Below are positions 17,028-26,841 of a DNA stretch of 64,000 nt, piece after piece. The number at the start of each line of letters is the position of its first letter. The stretch's first letter is position 1. Origin of the DNA: Burkholderia contaminans (GTDB taxonomy: Bacteria; Pseudomonadota; Gammaproteobacteria; Burkholderiales; Burkholderiaceae); contig NZ_CP090640.1 in the NCBI RefSeq assembly GCF_029633825.1, forward strand, positions 3,720,001 through 3,784,000, written 5' to 3'. The notes under the pieces are model-generated. The model saw only the letters and a program-made list of their open reading frames with translations, was not told where the DNA came from and ran no database searches. A program made the translations under genes and the position numbers.

Positions 17028-18002
17028 TCAGGCCGATGCAGCGCCGCGCTTGGCGGGGAACAGGCGCCGGAAGATCCGCACGAACGCGAGGCCGTGCTGC
17101 GCCCAGAAACCGTCGCCGTAGGACACGCCCTCGACCTGGTCGCGGATGCCGGTCGGCTCGACCGTGCGGTTCCACGACGCGGTGCCGAACATCATGTCCC
17201 ACCACGGGAACAGCACGCCGAAGTTGCAGCCGTACTTCGTGCCTTCGTGGCCGTAGCCGACCGCGTGGTGGCGGCGGTGGAAGATCGGGCTCACGAACAG
17301 GCGCTCGCCGAGCCAGCCGAACGACAGCCGCGCATTCGTGTGCTGAATGCTCTGCATGAAGTTCGTGAACGCGGTCAGCACGACGAACTGCGACGGCGTC
17401 ACGCCGATCACGAGCGCGATCGCCGCGAAGAAGCACGACTGGATCACGTCGTCGAGCACGTGGTTGCGGTCATCGCACCACAGCGACATCTGGCGCTGGC
17501 TGTGATGCACCGCGTGCAGTTCCCACCAGACGCCGAACTTGTGCTGCCAGCGGTGATACCAGTAGCCGGCGAAGTCGAGCACGACGAGATAGATCGCGAA
17601 CGTGACGATCGGTTTCGAGGTCACGCCCGGCCACAGGTAGTCGAGGTTGAGGTTCGCGACGCCGTGCAGGCGCAGCCACGCCTGGAAGTTGTCGAACAGC
17701 GGCTGCAGCGCGAAGAAGAAGAACAGAGAGTAGATGCCGAGCTTCGCGATCGCCGTGTAGATCACGTCGACCCGCACGGCCCGGCGGTTCGTCCAGCGCT
17801 CGACGGGCAGCAGCGCCTCGAGCGGGCGCAGCAGCACGAACATCAGCACCATCTGCAGCGCCCCGACAATCACCCAGTACAGCGCGTCGTAGGTGTCCTC
17901 GTCATAGTCCATCAGGTTGAACTTGAAGAGGAGCGGCTGCACGACGTCGACGTACAGCCAGGTCTGGATGTCCGATACGAATGCATCGATCAGGTGCAGC
18001 AT
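17028..18002 (-). CDS. Sterol desaturase/fatty acid hydroxylase-family protein
   Basis: A 324-residue membrane di-iron oxygenase. The histidine clusters expected for this family are present: HRWQHK near residue 145, HHSQRQ (with HAVHHSQ) near 155 and FHRRHHAVGYGHEGTKYG near 250. Several hydrophobic segments surround them (WVIVGALQMVLMFVLL, IYSLFFFFALQPLF). The substrate is unknown; in bacteria such enzymes modify lipids or hopanoid/carotenoid-like compounds. It starts 16 bases after the stop of the secreted beta-propeller gene and is probably cotranscribed with it. Confidence 0.85.
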   Translation of the reverse strand: MLHLIDAFVSDIQTWLYVDVVQPLLFKFNLMDYDEDTYDALYWVIVGALQMVLMFVLLRPLEALLPVERWTNRRAVRVDVIYTAIAKLGIYSLFFFFALQPLFDNFQAWLRLHGVANLNLDYLWPGVTSKPIVTFAIYLVVLDFAGYWYHRWQHKFGVWWELHAVHHSQRQMSLWCDDRNHVLDDVIQSCFFAAIALVIGVTPSQFVVLTAFTNFMQSIQHTNARLSFGWLGERLFVSPIFHRRHHAVGYGHEGTKYGCNFGVLFPWWDMMFGTASWNRTVEPTGIRDQVEGVSYGDGFWAQHGLAFVRIFRRLFPAKRGAASA

Positions 18003-18018
18003 CGTTCTCCCCCGCCCG

Positions 18019-19008
18019 TCACGCGCCGTTCGCGGCGCGCCACGGCGCGCGGTCGTAGAAATAGATGCCGTGCGGCGAGCGGCCGACGGCGATCGTCTGC
18101 ACCAGCTTGCGCGACGCCAGGTCGATGATCCCGACCTTCTTCGCGAAGCGGAACGTCACCCACAGCGACTTCTTGTCGGCGGACAGCTCCATGTCGTCCG
18201 GGCCCGGCAGCAGGCCGGTGATGTCGCCGACGTTGGTGAGCGTGTTCTCGTCGATGATGCTGATCGTGTTCGCGACCCGGTTCGTGACCGCGACATGCGT
18301 GCCATCGGCGAGCGAGCGGAAGTTGTGCGCGCCCTTGCCGGTGTAGATCTGCTTGACGACCTTCTGGTTGCGCCAGTCGACCACCGCGACGTAATCCGCG
18401 CCGGTCATCCCGACGAGCAGGTACTTGTCGTCCGGCGTGAGCCACAGGCCGGCCGGCACCTTGCCGACCTTCATCTTCCACTTGACCGTCTGCGTCGGCA
18501 GGTCGATCGCCGCGATCTCGCCGGAAACCTGCAGCGACACGAGCAGCGTCTTGCTGTCCTTCGTGAACGCGAGGTGGCTCGGCATCACCTCGAGCGGCAC
18601 GCGCTTCACGAGCTTCAGGTCGCGGCCGTCGTAGCCGTAGATGTCGACGCGGTCGAGGCGCAGGCCGGCCGCCGCGAACCATTTACGGTCGGGCGAGAAG
18701 CCGAGCTGGTAAGGATCGTCGATCCCTTCGACGGTGCGCTGCAGCTTGCCCGTCTTCGGATCGAGGAACATCAGGCTGTTCGAGACCGAATTTGCAACGA
18801 TCAGCGACGAATTGTCGGGCGTCGCCATCAGGTGGTGCGGTTCCTTGCCGGTCGGCATCGTGGCGACGACCTGGCGGGTCTGCTGGTCGATCAGGGACAG
18901 CGTCGCTTCAGCCGAATTGAGGATGATCACGTTATTCGCGTGGGCGGCGGGCGCCAGCACGGCGGCGGCCAGCGCGAGCGTGCGGCCGAGGGAAAGGAAA
19001 GTGCGCAT
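18019..19008 (-). CDS. Secreted YncE-like beta-propeller protein
   Basis: A 329-residue protein with a clear signal peptide (MRTFLSLGRTLALAAAVLAPAAHA, cleavage after AHA). The mature part is built of about seven repeats of the type SLIDQQTRQVVATMPTGKEPHHLMATPDNSSLIVAN, each with a D..T..V then a P..L..SPD pattern, as in YncE and nitrous-oxide-reductase-like seven-bladed propellers. It should be periplasmic. No catalytic residues are recognisable; ligand or protein binding is the usual role. It heads a two-gene unit with the sterol-desaturase-type gene, which suggests work on the cell envelope, but the function is not known. Confidence 0.85.
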   Translation of the reverse strand: MRTFLSLGRTLALAAAVLAPAAHANNVIILNSAEATLSLIDQQTRQVVATMPTGKEPHHLMATPDNSSLIVANSVSNSLMFLDPKTGKLQRTVEGIDDPYQLGFSPDRKWFAAAGLRLDRVDIYGYDGRDLKLVKRVPLEVMPSHLAFTKDSKTLLVSLQVSGEIAAIDLPTQTVKWKMKVGKVPAGLWLTPDDKYLLVGMTGADYVAVVDWRNQKVVKQIYTGKGAHNFRSLADGTHVAVTNRVANTISIIDENTLTNVGDITGLLPGPDDMELSADKKSLWVTFRFAKKVGIIDLASRKLVQTIAVGRSPHGIYFYDRAPWRAANGA

Positions 19009-19188
19009 GAAGACTCACGTCGTGGAACAACCGTCATTGTAAAACGTTCAACCGGCCCGGCCGGTTGACCGAAGCCGGCTTTGCGCCACTTCGACGCTTG
19101 CCGCGGCGGCCCTGACGGCCGGCGCGGCAAGCGCCGCGCGGCCGGCCGGGGCCGGCCGCCGGTGCGGGCCCGGGAAACCGATGTTGCG

Positions 19189-22100
19189 CTAGCGCTGCAT
19201 CGACTCCCAGACCTTGTGCAGACGCTTGACAGAGACAGGCATCGGCGTACGCAGTTCCTGCGCGAACAGCGAAATCCGCAGTTCCTCGAGCAGCCAGCGG
19301 AATTCCGCGAGCCGCGCGTCGGCGACGCCGCCGCGCTGCGACACCGCGCGCTGGTACTGCTGCGCGAGCGGCAGCAGGTCGGCCGACTGCTTCGCGTCGC
19401 GCGCCGGGTCGGCCTTCAGCTTGTCGATCCGCAGCGCGATGCCCTTCAGGTAGCGCGGGAAGTGCGCCAGTTGCGCGTACGGCGTATCGATCACGAAGCG
19501 CTTGCCGACCAGCGCGGCGAGCTGCTGCTGCAGGTCCGCATGCGCCTGCGCGAACGGCTTCGCCTGCGTGAGCTTCTTCACGAGCCCCGCGTATTCGGCC
19601 AGGATCTGCCCGACCAGCCGCGCGATTTCCTGCGCGAGCAGGTTCAGGCGGCTCCGGCCCTCGTCGCGGCGTGCGTGGAAGCTCGCGTCGTCGTCCGGCA
19701 GCGGGTCCTGCAGGCATGCGCGGTCGAGCGCCGTGTCGATCAGCTGGTCGCGCAGCTCGTCCTGCGTGCCGAGCGACATGTACTGCATCGCCATCTCGCG
19801 CAGGCCCGGCAGGTTCTTCTCGAGGAACTTGATCGGCTCCTTCAGCTGCAGCGCGAACAGCCGCCGCAGGCCGGCCCGGTGGATGCGCGCGGCCTCCTCC
19901 GGCGAATCGAACACCTCGACGTCGCAATGCGTGCCGCGATCGACGAGCGCCGGGTAGCCGTACAGCGTCTGGCCGCGCCGGCGGATCTCCAGCAGCTCGG
20001 GCAGCTTGCCGAAATTCCACGTCGTGAGGTTCTCGTACAGCGCGGTCGCACCGGCTTCCGCCGGCGTGGCCGTCTGCGGCGCCGCGCCCTTGCCGCCCTT
20101 CGCGTTGCGGCCGGGCGCGCCGGTCGTCGCGGCCGTGGCCGGCGCCTGGCCGATCGGCTCGCCGCCATCGGCATCGCCGCCGGCCGCGATCGTCGACGCC
20201 GCCGCGATCTTCTGGAACTGCTGCTGCGCCTGCGCGCCCAGCTCCTGGCGAAGCTGCGCGAGATTGCGCCCCATCGCGAGCTGGCGGCCGTGCTCGTCGA
20301 TCACCTTGAAGTTCATGAACAGGTGCGCGGGCAGCGTTTCCAGCTTGAAGTCGGCCGTTTTCATCGCGATTTGCGTTTCACCGCGCACGTCGGCGATCAG
20401 CGCCTCGACGAGCCCGCCCGCGCCGAAGCGCTCGCGGCCCATCCGCTCGACGAAGCCGGCCGCGTACTCGGGCAGCGGCACGCAATGCCGGCGCAGCTTC
20501 TGCGGCAGCGACTTCAGCAGCAACTGCACCTTTTCCTTGAGCATCCCCGGCACCAGCCACTCGCAGCGGCGCGCGTCGACCTGGTTCAGCGCATACAGCG
20601 GCACCGCGAGCGTCACGCCGTCGCGCGGCGTGCCGGGCTCGAAGTGATACGTGAGCGCCATCTCGACGCCGGCCATCGTCGCGCGCTTCGGGAACAGCTC
20701 GGTCGTCACGCCGGCCGCCTCGTGGCGCATCAGGTCGTCGCGCGACAGGTACAGCAGCCGCAGCTTGTCCTCGGGCTGGCCGCTCTTCTTCACCTCGTCG
20801 CGATACCAGCGCTCGAACGCGGCGCCCGTGTGAATCCCTTCCGGAATCGCCTGGTCGTAGTACGCGTAGATCAGTTCGTCGTCGACCAGCACGTCCTGCC
20901 GGCGCGACTTGTGTTCGAGCTGCTCGATGTCGGCGAGCAGCTTGCGGTTGTGCGCGAAGAACGCGAGCTTCGTGTCGAACTCGCCCTCGACCAGCGCACC
21001 GCGGATGAACAGCTCGCGTGCGCGCGACGGATCCTGCTTGCCGAATGCGACGCGCCGGCGATGGTAGATCGGCAGCCCGTACAGCGTCGCACGCTCGTAC
21101 GCGCTGACCTGCGCCGGGCGCTTTTCCCAGTGGGGCTCCGACAGCGATTTCTTCAGCAAATGCGCGCCGATCTTCTCGACCCATTCGGGCTCGATCTTCG
21201 CGAGGCAGCGCGCGTACAGCCGGCTCGTCTCGACGAGCTCGGCCGCCATCACCCAGCGGCCGGCCTTCTTCGCGAGCACGGAGCCCGGCCACAGGTAGAA
21301 CTTGATCCCGCGCGCGCCGAGATAATGCGGATCGTCGTCGGCCTTCAGGCCGAGGTTGCCGAGCAGGCCCGTCAACAGGGCCAGATGGATCTGCTCGTAA
21401 GTCGCCTCGACTTCGTTCAGGCGCCAGCCGTGCTCGCGCACGACGGTCAGCAGTTGCGAGTGGACATCGCGCCATTCGCGCAGCCGCAGGTGCGACAGGA
21501 AATTCTGCCGGCACGCGTCGATCAGTTGCCGGTTCGACTTCTTGTGCGCGACGGCCTCTTCGAACCACGCCCAGATCTTCAGCCACTGCAGGAATTCGGA
21601 ACGCTCGTCGGCGAACCGGCGGTGCGCCTGGTCGGCCTGCTCCTGCGCTTCGATCGGACGGTCGCGCGGATCCTGCACGGACAGCGCGCTCGCGATGATC
21701 AGCACCTCGCGCAGCGACTGCTGGTCGCGCGCGGCAAGAATCATCCGGCCGACGCGCGGGTCGAGCGGCAGCCGCGCGAGTTCGCGGCCGAGCGGCGTCA
21801 GCGCGTTGTCGTCGTCGACCGCGCCGAGTTCATTGAGCAACTGGTAGCCGTCCGCGATCGCGCGACCGGGCGGCGGCTCGAGGAACGGGAACGATTCGAT
21901 CGCGGTGAGATGCAGCGACTTCATCCGCAGGATCACCGACGCGAGCGACGAGCGCAGGATTTCCGGGTCGGTGAAGCGTGCGCGCGCCTGGTAGTCGCTT
22001 TCCTCGTACAAGCGGATGCACACGCCGTCGGCCACCCGGCCGCAACGGCCCGCGCGCTGGTTCGCGGCCGCCTGCGAGATCGACTCGACCTGCAGCTGCT

Positions 22101-23397
22101 CGACCTTGTTCCGGTACGAATAGCGCTTCACGCGCGCGAGGCCGGTGTCGACGACGTAGCGGATGCCCGGCACCGTCAGCGAGGTTTCGGCCACGTTGGT
22201 CGCGAGCACGATCCGGCGCGCGTTCGACGCCTTGAACACCTTGTCCTGGTCGGCCGCCGAGAGCCGCGCGAACAGCGGCAGGATCTCGGTGTGCGGCGGA
22301 TGGTGCTTGCGCAGCGCCTCGGCCGCTTCACGGATCTCGCGCTCGCCGGGCAGGAACACCAGCACGTCGCCGGGGCCTTCGCGGCACAGCTCGTCGACCG
22401 CGTCGACGATCGCGTCCATCAGGTCGCGCTCGGCTTCGCGCGCGGTCTTCACGCGGTCGCGGCCGGCCGTGCCTTCGGCGTGCTTGACGGCCGGGCGATC
22501 CTCGGCCACCGGCCGGTAGCGCATCTCGACCGGATACAGCCGCCCGCTCACCTCGATCACGGGCGCGGGACGCTCGTCGGTGCCGAAATGGCGCGCGAAG
22601 CGATCGGCGTCGATCGTCGCGGACGTGACGATCAGCTTCAGGTCCGGCCGCCTCGGCAGGATTTCCTTCAGGTAGCCGAGCAGGAAGTCGATGTTCAGGC
22701 TGCGCTCGTGCGCCTCGTCGATGATCAGCGTGTCGTACGCCTTCAGCAACGGATCGGTCTGCGTCTCGGCGAGCAGGATCCCGTCCGTCATCAGCTTCAC
22801 GGACGCGCCCGGCGCGAGATTGTCGGTAAAGCGCACCTTGTAGCCGACCACTTCGCCGAACGGCGTGCCGAGTTCCTCGGCGATCCGGCGGCCGGTGGAC
22901 GACGCAGCGAGGCGGCGCGGCTGCGTATGGCCGATCAGGCCCGTGCCGCCGGCGCCGAGGCCGCGGCCGAGATCGAGACAGATCTTGGGCAGCTGCGTGG
23001 TCTTGCCCGAGCCGGTTTCGCCGCAGACGATGACAACCTGATGACCGGCGATCGCGCGCGCGATTTCGTCGCGCTTGCCCGACACGGGCAGGCTTTCGGG
23101 GTACGTGATCGGCGGGACCGGGTTCGGCGCGACGACGGCGCGCGGCGGACGCTCGCGGCGCGGCGCGCGCTCGCCCGTTGCAACGGATGCATCCTTCGCG
23201 GCCGGCTGGCGCGCGTCGCCGCGCGATTCGTCGCCGCGCGGCCCGCGCGGCGCGTGTGCAGGCTTGTCCGCCTGCCGTTCCTGCTGCCGGCGCGGCGGCT
23301 GGCCCTGCTGCTGGCGTGCATCGGCCGCACCATCCGGGTGCCGGGCCGACGGCGCTTTGGCCCGCGTCGGCGCGGGACTTTTAGGTACATTCGACAT
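19189..23397 (-). CDS. hrpA: ATP-dependent RNA helicase HrpA
   Basis: A 1402-residue DEAH-box helicase. Walker A GETGSGKTTQLPK is at residues 126-133 onward, the DEAH box in TLIIDEAHERS near 230, motif III SATI and motif VI QRAGRCGRVADG. The OB-fold domain and the long HrpA-specific C-terminal DUF3418 region follow. The first 100 residues are a low-complexity arginine/proline/glutamine-rich extension not seen in E. coli HrpA (1300 residues), and a second low-complexity alanine/glycine insert occurs near residue 1060-1100. In E. coli HrpA acts on stalled ribosomes and mRNA processing. It is divergent from argA with only 23 bases between start codons. Confidence 0.95.
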   Translation of the reverse strand: MSNVPKSPAPTRAKAPSARHPDGAADARQQQGQPPRRQQERQADKPAHAPRGPRGDESRGDARQPAAKDASVATGERAPRRERPPRAVVAPNPVPPITYPESLPVSGKRDEIARAIAGHQVVIVCGETGSGKTTQLPKICLDLGRGLGAGGTGLIGHTQPRRLAASSTGRRIAEELGTPFGEVVGYKVRFTDNLAPGASVKLMTDGILLAETQTDPLLKAYDTLIIDEAHERSLNIDFLLGYLKEILPRRPDLKLIVTSATIDADRFARHFGTDERPAPVIEVSGRLYPVEMRYRPVAEDRPAVKHAEGTAGRDRVKTAREAERDLMDAIVDAVDELCREGPGDVLVFLPGEREIREAAEALRKHHPPHTEILPLFARLSAADQDKVFKASNARRIVLATNVAETSLTVPGIRYVVDTGLARVKRYSYRNKVEQLQVESISQAAANQRAGRCGRVADGVCIRLYEESDYQARARFTDPEILRSSLASVILRMKSLHLTAIESFPFLEPPPGRAIADGYQLLNELGAVDDDNALTPLGRELARLPLDPRVGRMILAARDQQSLREVLIIASALSVQDPRDRPIEAQEQADQAHRRFADERSEFLQWLKIWAWFEEAVAHKKSNRQLIDACRQNFLSHLRLREWRDVHSQLLTVVREHGWRLNEVEATYEQIHLALLTGLLGNLGLKADDDPHYLGARGIKFYLWPGSVLAKKAGRWVMAAELVETSRLYARCLAKIEPEWVEKIGAHLLKKSLSEPHWEKRPAQVSAYERATLYGLPIYHRRRVAFGKQDPSRARELFIRGALVEGEFDTKLAFFAHNRKLLADIEQLEHKSRRQDVLVDDELIYAYYDQAIPEGIHTGAAFERWYRDEVKKSGQPEDKLRLLYLSRDDLMRHEAAGVTTELFPKRATMAGVEMALTYHFEPGTPRDGVTLAVPLYALNQVDARRCEWLVPGMLKEKVQLLLKSLPQKLRRHCVPLPEYAAGFVERMGRERFGAGGLVEALIADVRGETQIAMKTADFKLETLPAHLFMNFKVIDEHGRQLAMGRNLAQLRQELGAQAQQQFQKIAAASTIAAGGDADGGEPIGQAPATAATTGAPGRNAKGGKGAAPQTATPAEAGATALYENLTTWNFGKLPELLEIRRRGQTLYGYPALVDRGTHCDVEVFDSPEEAARIHRAGLRRLFALQLKEPIKFLEKNLPGLREMAMQYMSLGTQDELRDQLIDTALDRACLQDPLPDDDASFHARRDEGRSRLNLLAQEIARLVGQILAEYAGLVKKLTQAKPFAQAHADLQQQLAALVGKRFVIDTPYAQLAHFPRYLKGIALRIDKLKADPARDAKQSADLLPLAQQYQRAVSQRGGVADARLAEFRWLLEELRISLFAQELRTPMPVSVKRLHKVWESMQR

Positions 23398-23407
23398 GGG
23401 GGCGCAT

Positions 23408-23413
23408 TATAAT
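23408..23413 (+). promoter_or_regulatory. -10 element directly before argA
   Basis: TATAAT ends seven bases before the argA ATG, which puts the expected transcript start at or next to the start codon. No clear -35 at 17 bases and no ribosome-binding purine run are visible. Confidence 0.5.
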
Positions 23414-23420
23414 CCCGCCC

Positions 23421-24800
23421 ATGAATTCCCAAACCGACCTCCCTCCCGCCCAGACCGGCGCCACGACGCCGCCGGCCGCCGACGACTCGGCCGCCAGTCA
23501 CGCGCAGTTCGTCGACTGGATGCGCTCCGTCGCGCCCTATATCCACAAGTTCCGCAACAGCACGTTCGTCGTGGGGTTCGGCGGCGAGGTGGTGCAGCAG
23601 GGGCTGCTGAATGCGCTCGTGTCCGACATCGCGCTGCTGCAGGCGATGGGTATCCAGATCGTGCTGGTGCACGGCTCGCGCCCGCAGGTCGAGGAGCAGC
23701 TGAGCCTGCACGGTGTCGAATCCGAGTTTTCGCACGGGCTGCGCATCACGGACGCGCGCGCGCTCGAATCCGCGAAGGAAGCGGCCGGTGAAGTGCGCCT
23801 CGACATCGAGGCCGCGATCAGCCAGGGTCTGCCGAACTCGCCGATGGCGCACGCGCACATCAGCGTCGTGTCGGGCAACTTCGTGACCGCGCGGCCGGTG
23901 GGGATTCTCGACGGGGTCGATTTCGCGCACACGGGCATCGTGCGCAAGATCGACGCCGAATCGATCCGTCATTCGCTCGCGAGCCGCAAGCTCGTGCTGC
24001 TGTCGCCGCTCGGCTTCTCGCCGACCGGCGAAGCGTTCAACCTGTCGATGGAAGATGTGGCGTCGGCCGCCGCGATCGCGCTGCGCGCCGACAAGATCAT
24101 CTTCCTGACCGAAGCGCCGGGCATCGTCGACGACGAAGGCGAGCTGGTCCGCGAAATGTCGCTCGACGCGGCCGCCGAGTTGCTCGATTCCGGCAACGTC
24201 CAGGGTGACGACGCGTTCTTCCTGAAGCACTCGATCCGCGCGTGCCGCGGCGGCGTGACCCGGGCCCACCTGATTCCGCAATCGCTCGACGGCAGCATGC
24301 TGCTCGAACTGTTCCTGCACGACGGCGTCGGCACGATGATCTCGTACGAGAACCTCGAAAGCCTGCGCGAAGCGACGCCGGACGACGTCGGCGGCATCCT
24401 GTCGCTGATCGAGCCGCTCGAGTCGGACGGCACGCTGGTGCGGCGCGGCCGCCACCAGATCGAACGCGACATCGACCACTTCTCGGTGATCGAGCACGAT
24501 GGCGTGCTGTTCGGCTGCGCGGCGCTGTATCCGTACCAGCAGGAGAAGATCGGCGAGATGGCGTGCCTGACGGTCGCGCCGGAAGCGCAGGGCTCGGGCG
24601 ACGGCGAACGCCTGCTCAAGCGTATCGAGCAGCGCGCCCGCGCGCGCGGCCTCACACATATCTTCGTGCTCACGACGCGCACCGAGCACTGGTTCCTCAA
24701 GCGCGGCTTCGTCAAGGTCAGCGTCGACGACCTGCCGGAAGACCGCCGCAAACTCTATAACTGGCAGCGCAAGTCGCTCGTGCTGATGAAACAGCTCTGA
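23421..24800 (+). CDS. argA: Amino-acid N-acetyltransferase (N-acetylglutamate synthase)
   Basis: A 459-residue enzyme that acetylates glutamate with acetyl-CoA, the first step of arginine synthesis. An N-terminal amino-acid-kinase-like domain (about 45-290; [23 protein letters not shown]) would bind arginine as feedback inhibitor; the C-terminal GNAT domain (about 310-455) has the acetyl-CoA loop [22 protein letters not shown]. The first 35 residues are alanine/proline/threonine-rich and poorly conserved in type, so a start further in cannot be excluded. It is divergent from hrpA and followed by yggX after 49 bases. Confidence 0.94.
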
Positions 24801-24849
24801 GCGCAGGCACGACTGCCCTCCCCCAGTCCGATTACAGGAGAAGTACACG

Positions 24850-25125
24850 ATGGCTCGAATGATCCAATGCGCGAAGCTCGGCAAGGAAGCCGAAGGCCTC
24901 GATTTCCCGCCGCTGCCGGGCGAACTCGGCAAGCGCATTTACGAGAGCGTCTCGAAGGAAGCGTGGCAAGGCTGGCTCAAGCAGCAGACGATGCTGATCA
25001 ACGAAAACCGCCTGAACATGGCCGACCCGCGCGCGCGCCAGTACCTGATGAAGCAGACGGAGAAGTACTTCTTCGGCGACGGCGCGGATCAGGCGTCCGG
25101 CTACGTGCCGCCGACGGAAGGCTGA
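24850..25125 (+). CDS. yggX: Fe(2+)-trafficking/oxidative damage protection protein
   Basis: A 91-residue YggX family protein. [30 protein letters not shown] carries the conserved cysteine at position 7, and [15 protein letters not shown] and KYFFG are invariant family segments. It protects iron-sulfur clusters and is thought to handle cytosolic iron. Good ribosome site (AGGAGAAG). It lies just after argA and ends at a strong terminator. Confidence 0.96.
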
Positions 25126-25179
25126 TGACGCGATCGCGCGCGGCCGGCGCAAGTTGCCGGCCACGCGCTGCGGAGAAAG

Positions 25180-25214
25180 CGGCACCGTGTTTCGCACGGT
25201 GCCGTTTTCTTTTT
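25180..25214 (+). terminator. Rho-independent terminator of argA-yggX
   Basis: CGGCACCGTG and CACGGTGCCG form a perfect 10-bp stem around TTTCG, followed by TTTTCTTTTT. Confidence 0.95.
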
Positions 25215-25269
25215 GGGCGCGCGCGTTCGGTGCGTTCCGGCGTCCCGTCGTTGCGGCGTTGCGCGCGGC

Positions 25270-26697
25270 TCAGCCAGCCGGCTTCAACGCACCGCCCTCG
25301 CCCGGCTGCCCGTTCCCGCCGGCCGCGGCTTCCGCACTGCCGCCTTCGGTGCCCCATTCGGCCGCGTCGCTACGCTCGGCCGTCGACAGTTCGTCCGCGC
25401 GATACCCGGTGCGATTGAGCAGCGCCAGCATGCAGACGAGCGATACGAGCGCGTAAAGCCCAGATGCGACCGCGACGCCGACGATGCTGCCGGTCGAATT
25501 GAGGATCGCCTGCGCGAGCACGGGCGTGCCGCCGCCGACGACGAGCGCGCTCAGTTGATACGCGAGCGACAGGCCCGTGTAGCGGATGTTCGCCGGGAAC
25601 ACGCGCGCGAGCACGCCGCCGACCGCGCCATAGAACATCGCCGACGGAATCGTCGAGATGCACATGCCCGCGACGGCCACCCAGTACGACCGCGTCGCGA
25701 GCGCATGGAACATCACGGGCATCAGCACGATTTCCGGAATCAGGATCCAGCACATCGCGCGACGCATGTCGACCTTCGACACGAACCACGCGCCGACCGG
25801 CTGCATCAGGAACTGCACGACGAGCGAGATCGACAGGATGCCGAGGAACGTGCCCTGCGCGTAGCCGAGCGCCTTCGTCGCCCACGACAGCGCGAACGTG
25901 CTGCGGAAGTACGTGACGTTGATCACCGGCAGCGTGCCGGCCGCGAGCAGCACGACGACCCAGTGATCGCGCACGACGTCGCGCAGCGGCAGCTTCACGG
26001 TGCGCTTGCGCGCGAGCACGCGCTGCATGTCGGCCGACTCCTCGAGCTTCAGCCGGATCACCATGCCGATGATCACGAGCACGGCCGACAGCAGGAACGG
26101 AATGCGCCAGCCCCACATCAGGAACGACGGGGTGGGCAGCGCGCTCAGCGCGAAGAACGCGGCAGTCGCGAGCAGGTTGCCGGTGGGCGAGCCCTGCTGC
26201 GCGAACGCCGCATACAGGATGCTGCGATGCTTCGGCGCGTTCTCGCTCGCGATCAGCACCGCGCCGCCCCACTCGCCGCCGACCGCGATGCCCTGCAGCA
26301 CGCGCAGCACGACGAGGCCGGCCGGTGCCCAGACGCCGATCTGCGCATAGCCGGGCAACAGGCCGATGCCGGTCGTGGCCAGCCCCATCATCACCAGCGT
26401 GATAACGAGCGCCGTCTTGCGGCCGACACGGTCGCCGAGATGCCCGAACGCGATGCCGCCGAGCGGGCGCGCGGCGAAGCCGGCCCAGAACGTGACGAAC
26501 GCCAGCAGCGTCGCGACGCCGGGATCCATCGTGCTCGAAAAGAACACCTTGCCGAACACGAGCGCCGCGGCCGTGCCGTAGATGTAGAAGTCGTACCACT
26601 CGATCGTAGTACCGACGAACGCCGCGAAGGCGGCGCGGCCGGGCCGCGGTTGCGGTGCGGCGGTCGGGGATTGCGGACGGCTCATCGATGTCTCCAT
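25270..26697 (-). CDS. MFS transporter, metabolite:H+ symporter type
   Basis: A 475-residue inner membrane transporter with 12 predicted helices. GTTIEWYDFYIYGTAAALVFGKVFF at the start and PLGGIAFGHLGDRVGRKTALVITL after helix 2 are signatures of the MHS subgroup (ProP, ShiA, citrate and dicarboxylate carriers). A hydrophilic tail of about 40 residues follows the last helix. The substrate cannot be read. It lies downstream of the CoA-transferase gene on the same strand with a 144-base gap, so it may be the uptake system for the acid handled by that unit, but it could also have its own promoter. Confidence 0.88.
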   Translation of the reverse strand: METSMSRPQSPTAAPQPRPGRAAFAAFVGTTIEWYDFYIYGTAAALVFGKVFFSSTMDPGVATLLAFVTFWAGFAARPLGGIAFGHLGDRVGRKTALVITLVMMGLATTGIGLLPGYAQIGVWAPAGLVVLRVLQGIAVGGEWGGAVLIASENAPKHRSILYAAFAQQGSPTGNLLATAAFFALSALPTPSFLMWGWRIPFLLSAVLVIIGMVIRLKLEESADMQRVLARKRTVKLPLRDVVRDHWVVVLLAAGTLPVINVTYFRSTFALSWATKALGYAQGTFLGILSISLVVQFLMQPVGAWFVSKVDMRRAMCWILIPEIVLMPVMFHALATRSYWVAVAGMCISTIPSAMFYGAVGGVLARVFPANIRYTGLSLAYQLSALVVGGGTPVLAQAILNSTGSIVGVAVASGLYALVSLVCMLALLNRTGYRADELSTAERSDAAEWGTEGGSAEAAAGGNGQPGEGGALKPAG

Positions 26698-26841
26698 TTT
26701 TCGTGATCGGCGGCGCGACTGTCGCGCGCCTTGCCGGTTGGCCGGCCTTGCGCCGCCGGCTGGCGGGTTGGGCCTACGTTGCGTTGCCTTGCATCGGGTT
26801 GGGCCAGCAGCGCAAGCTCGCCTGCCGGGCGGCTCGAACGG

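Noticed and set aside
19081..23412. 1443-codon open frame antisense to hrpA
   Set aside because: It is an arginine/leucine-rich mirror of hrpA caused by high GC at third positions; no domain is recognisable and hrpA is certain.
22935..24938. 667-codon minus-strand frame spanning hrpA and argA
   Set aside because: It runs antisense to argA and out of frame in hrpA; both real genes are well supported.
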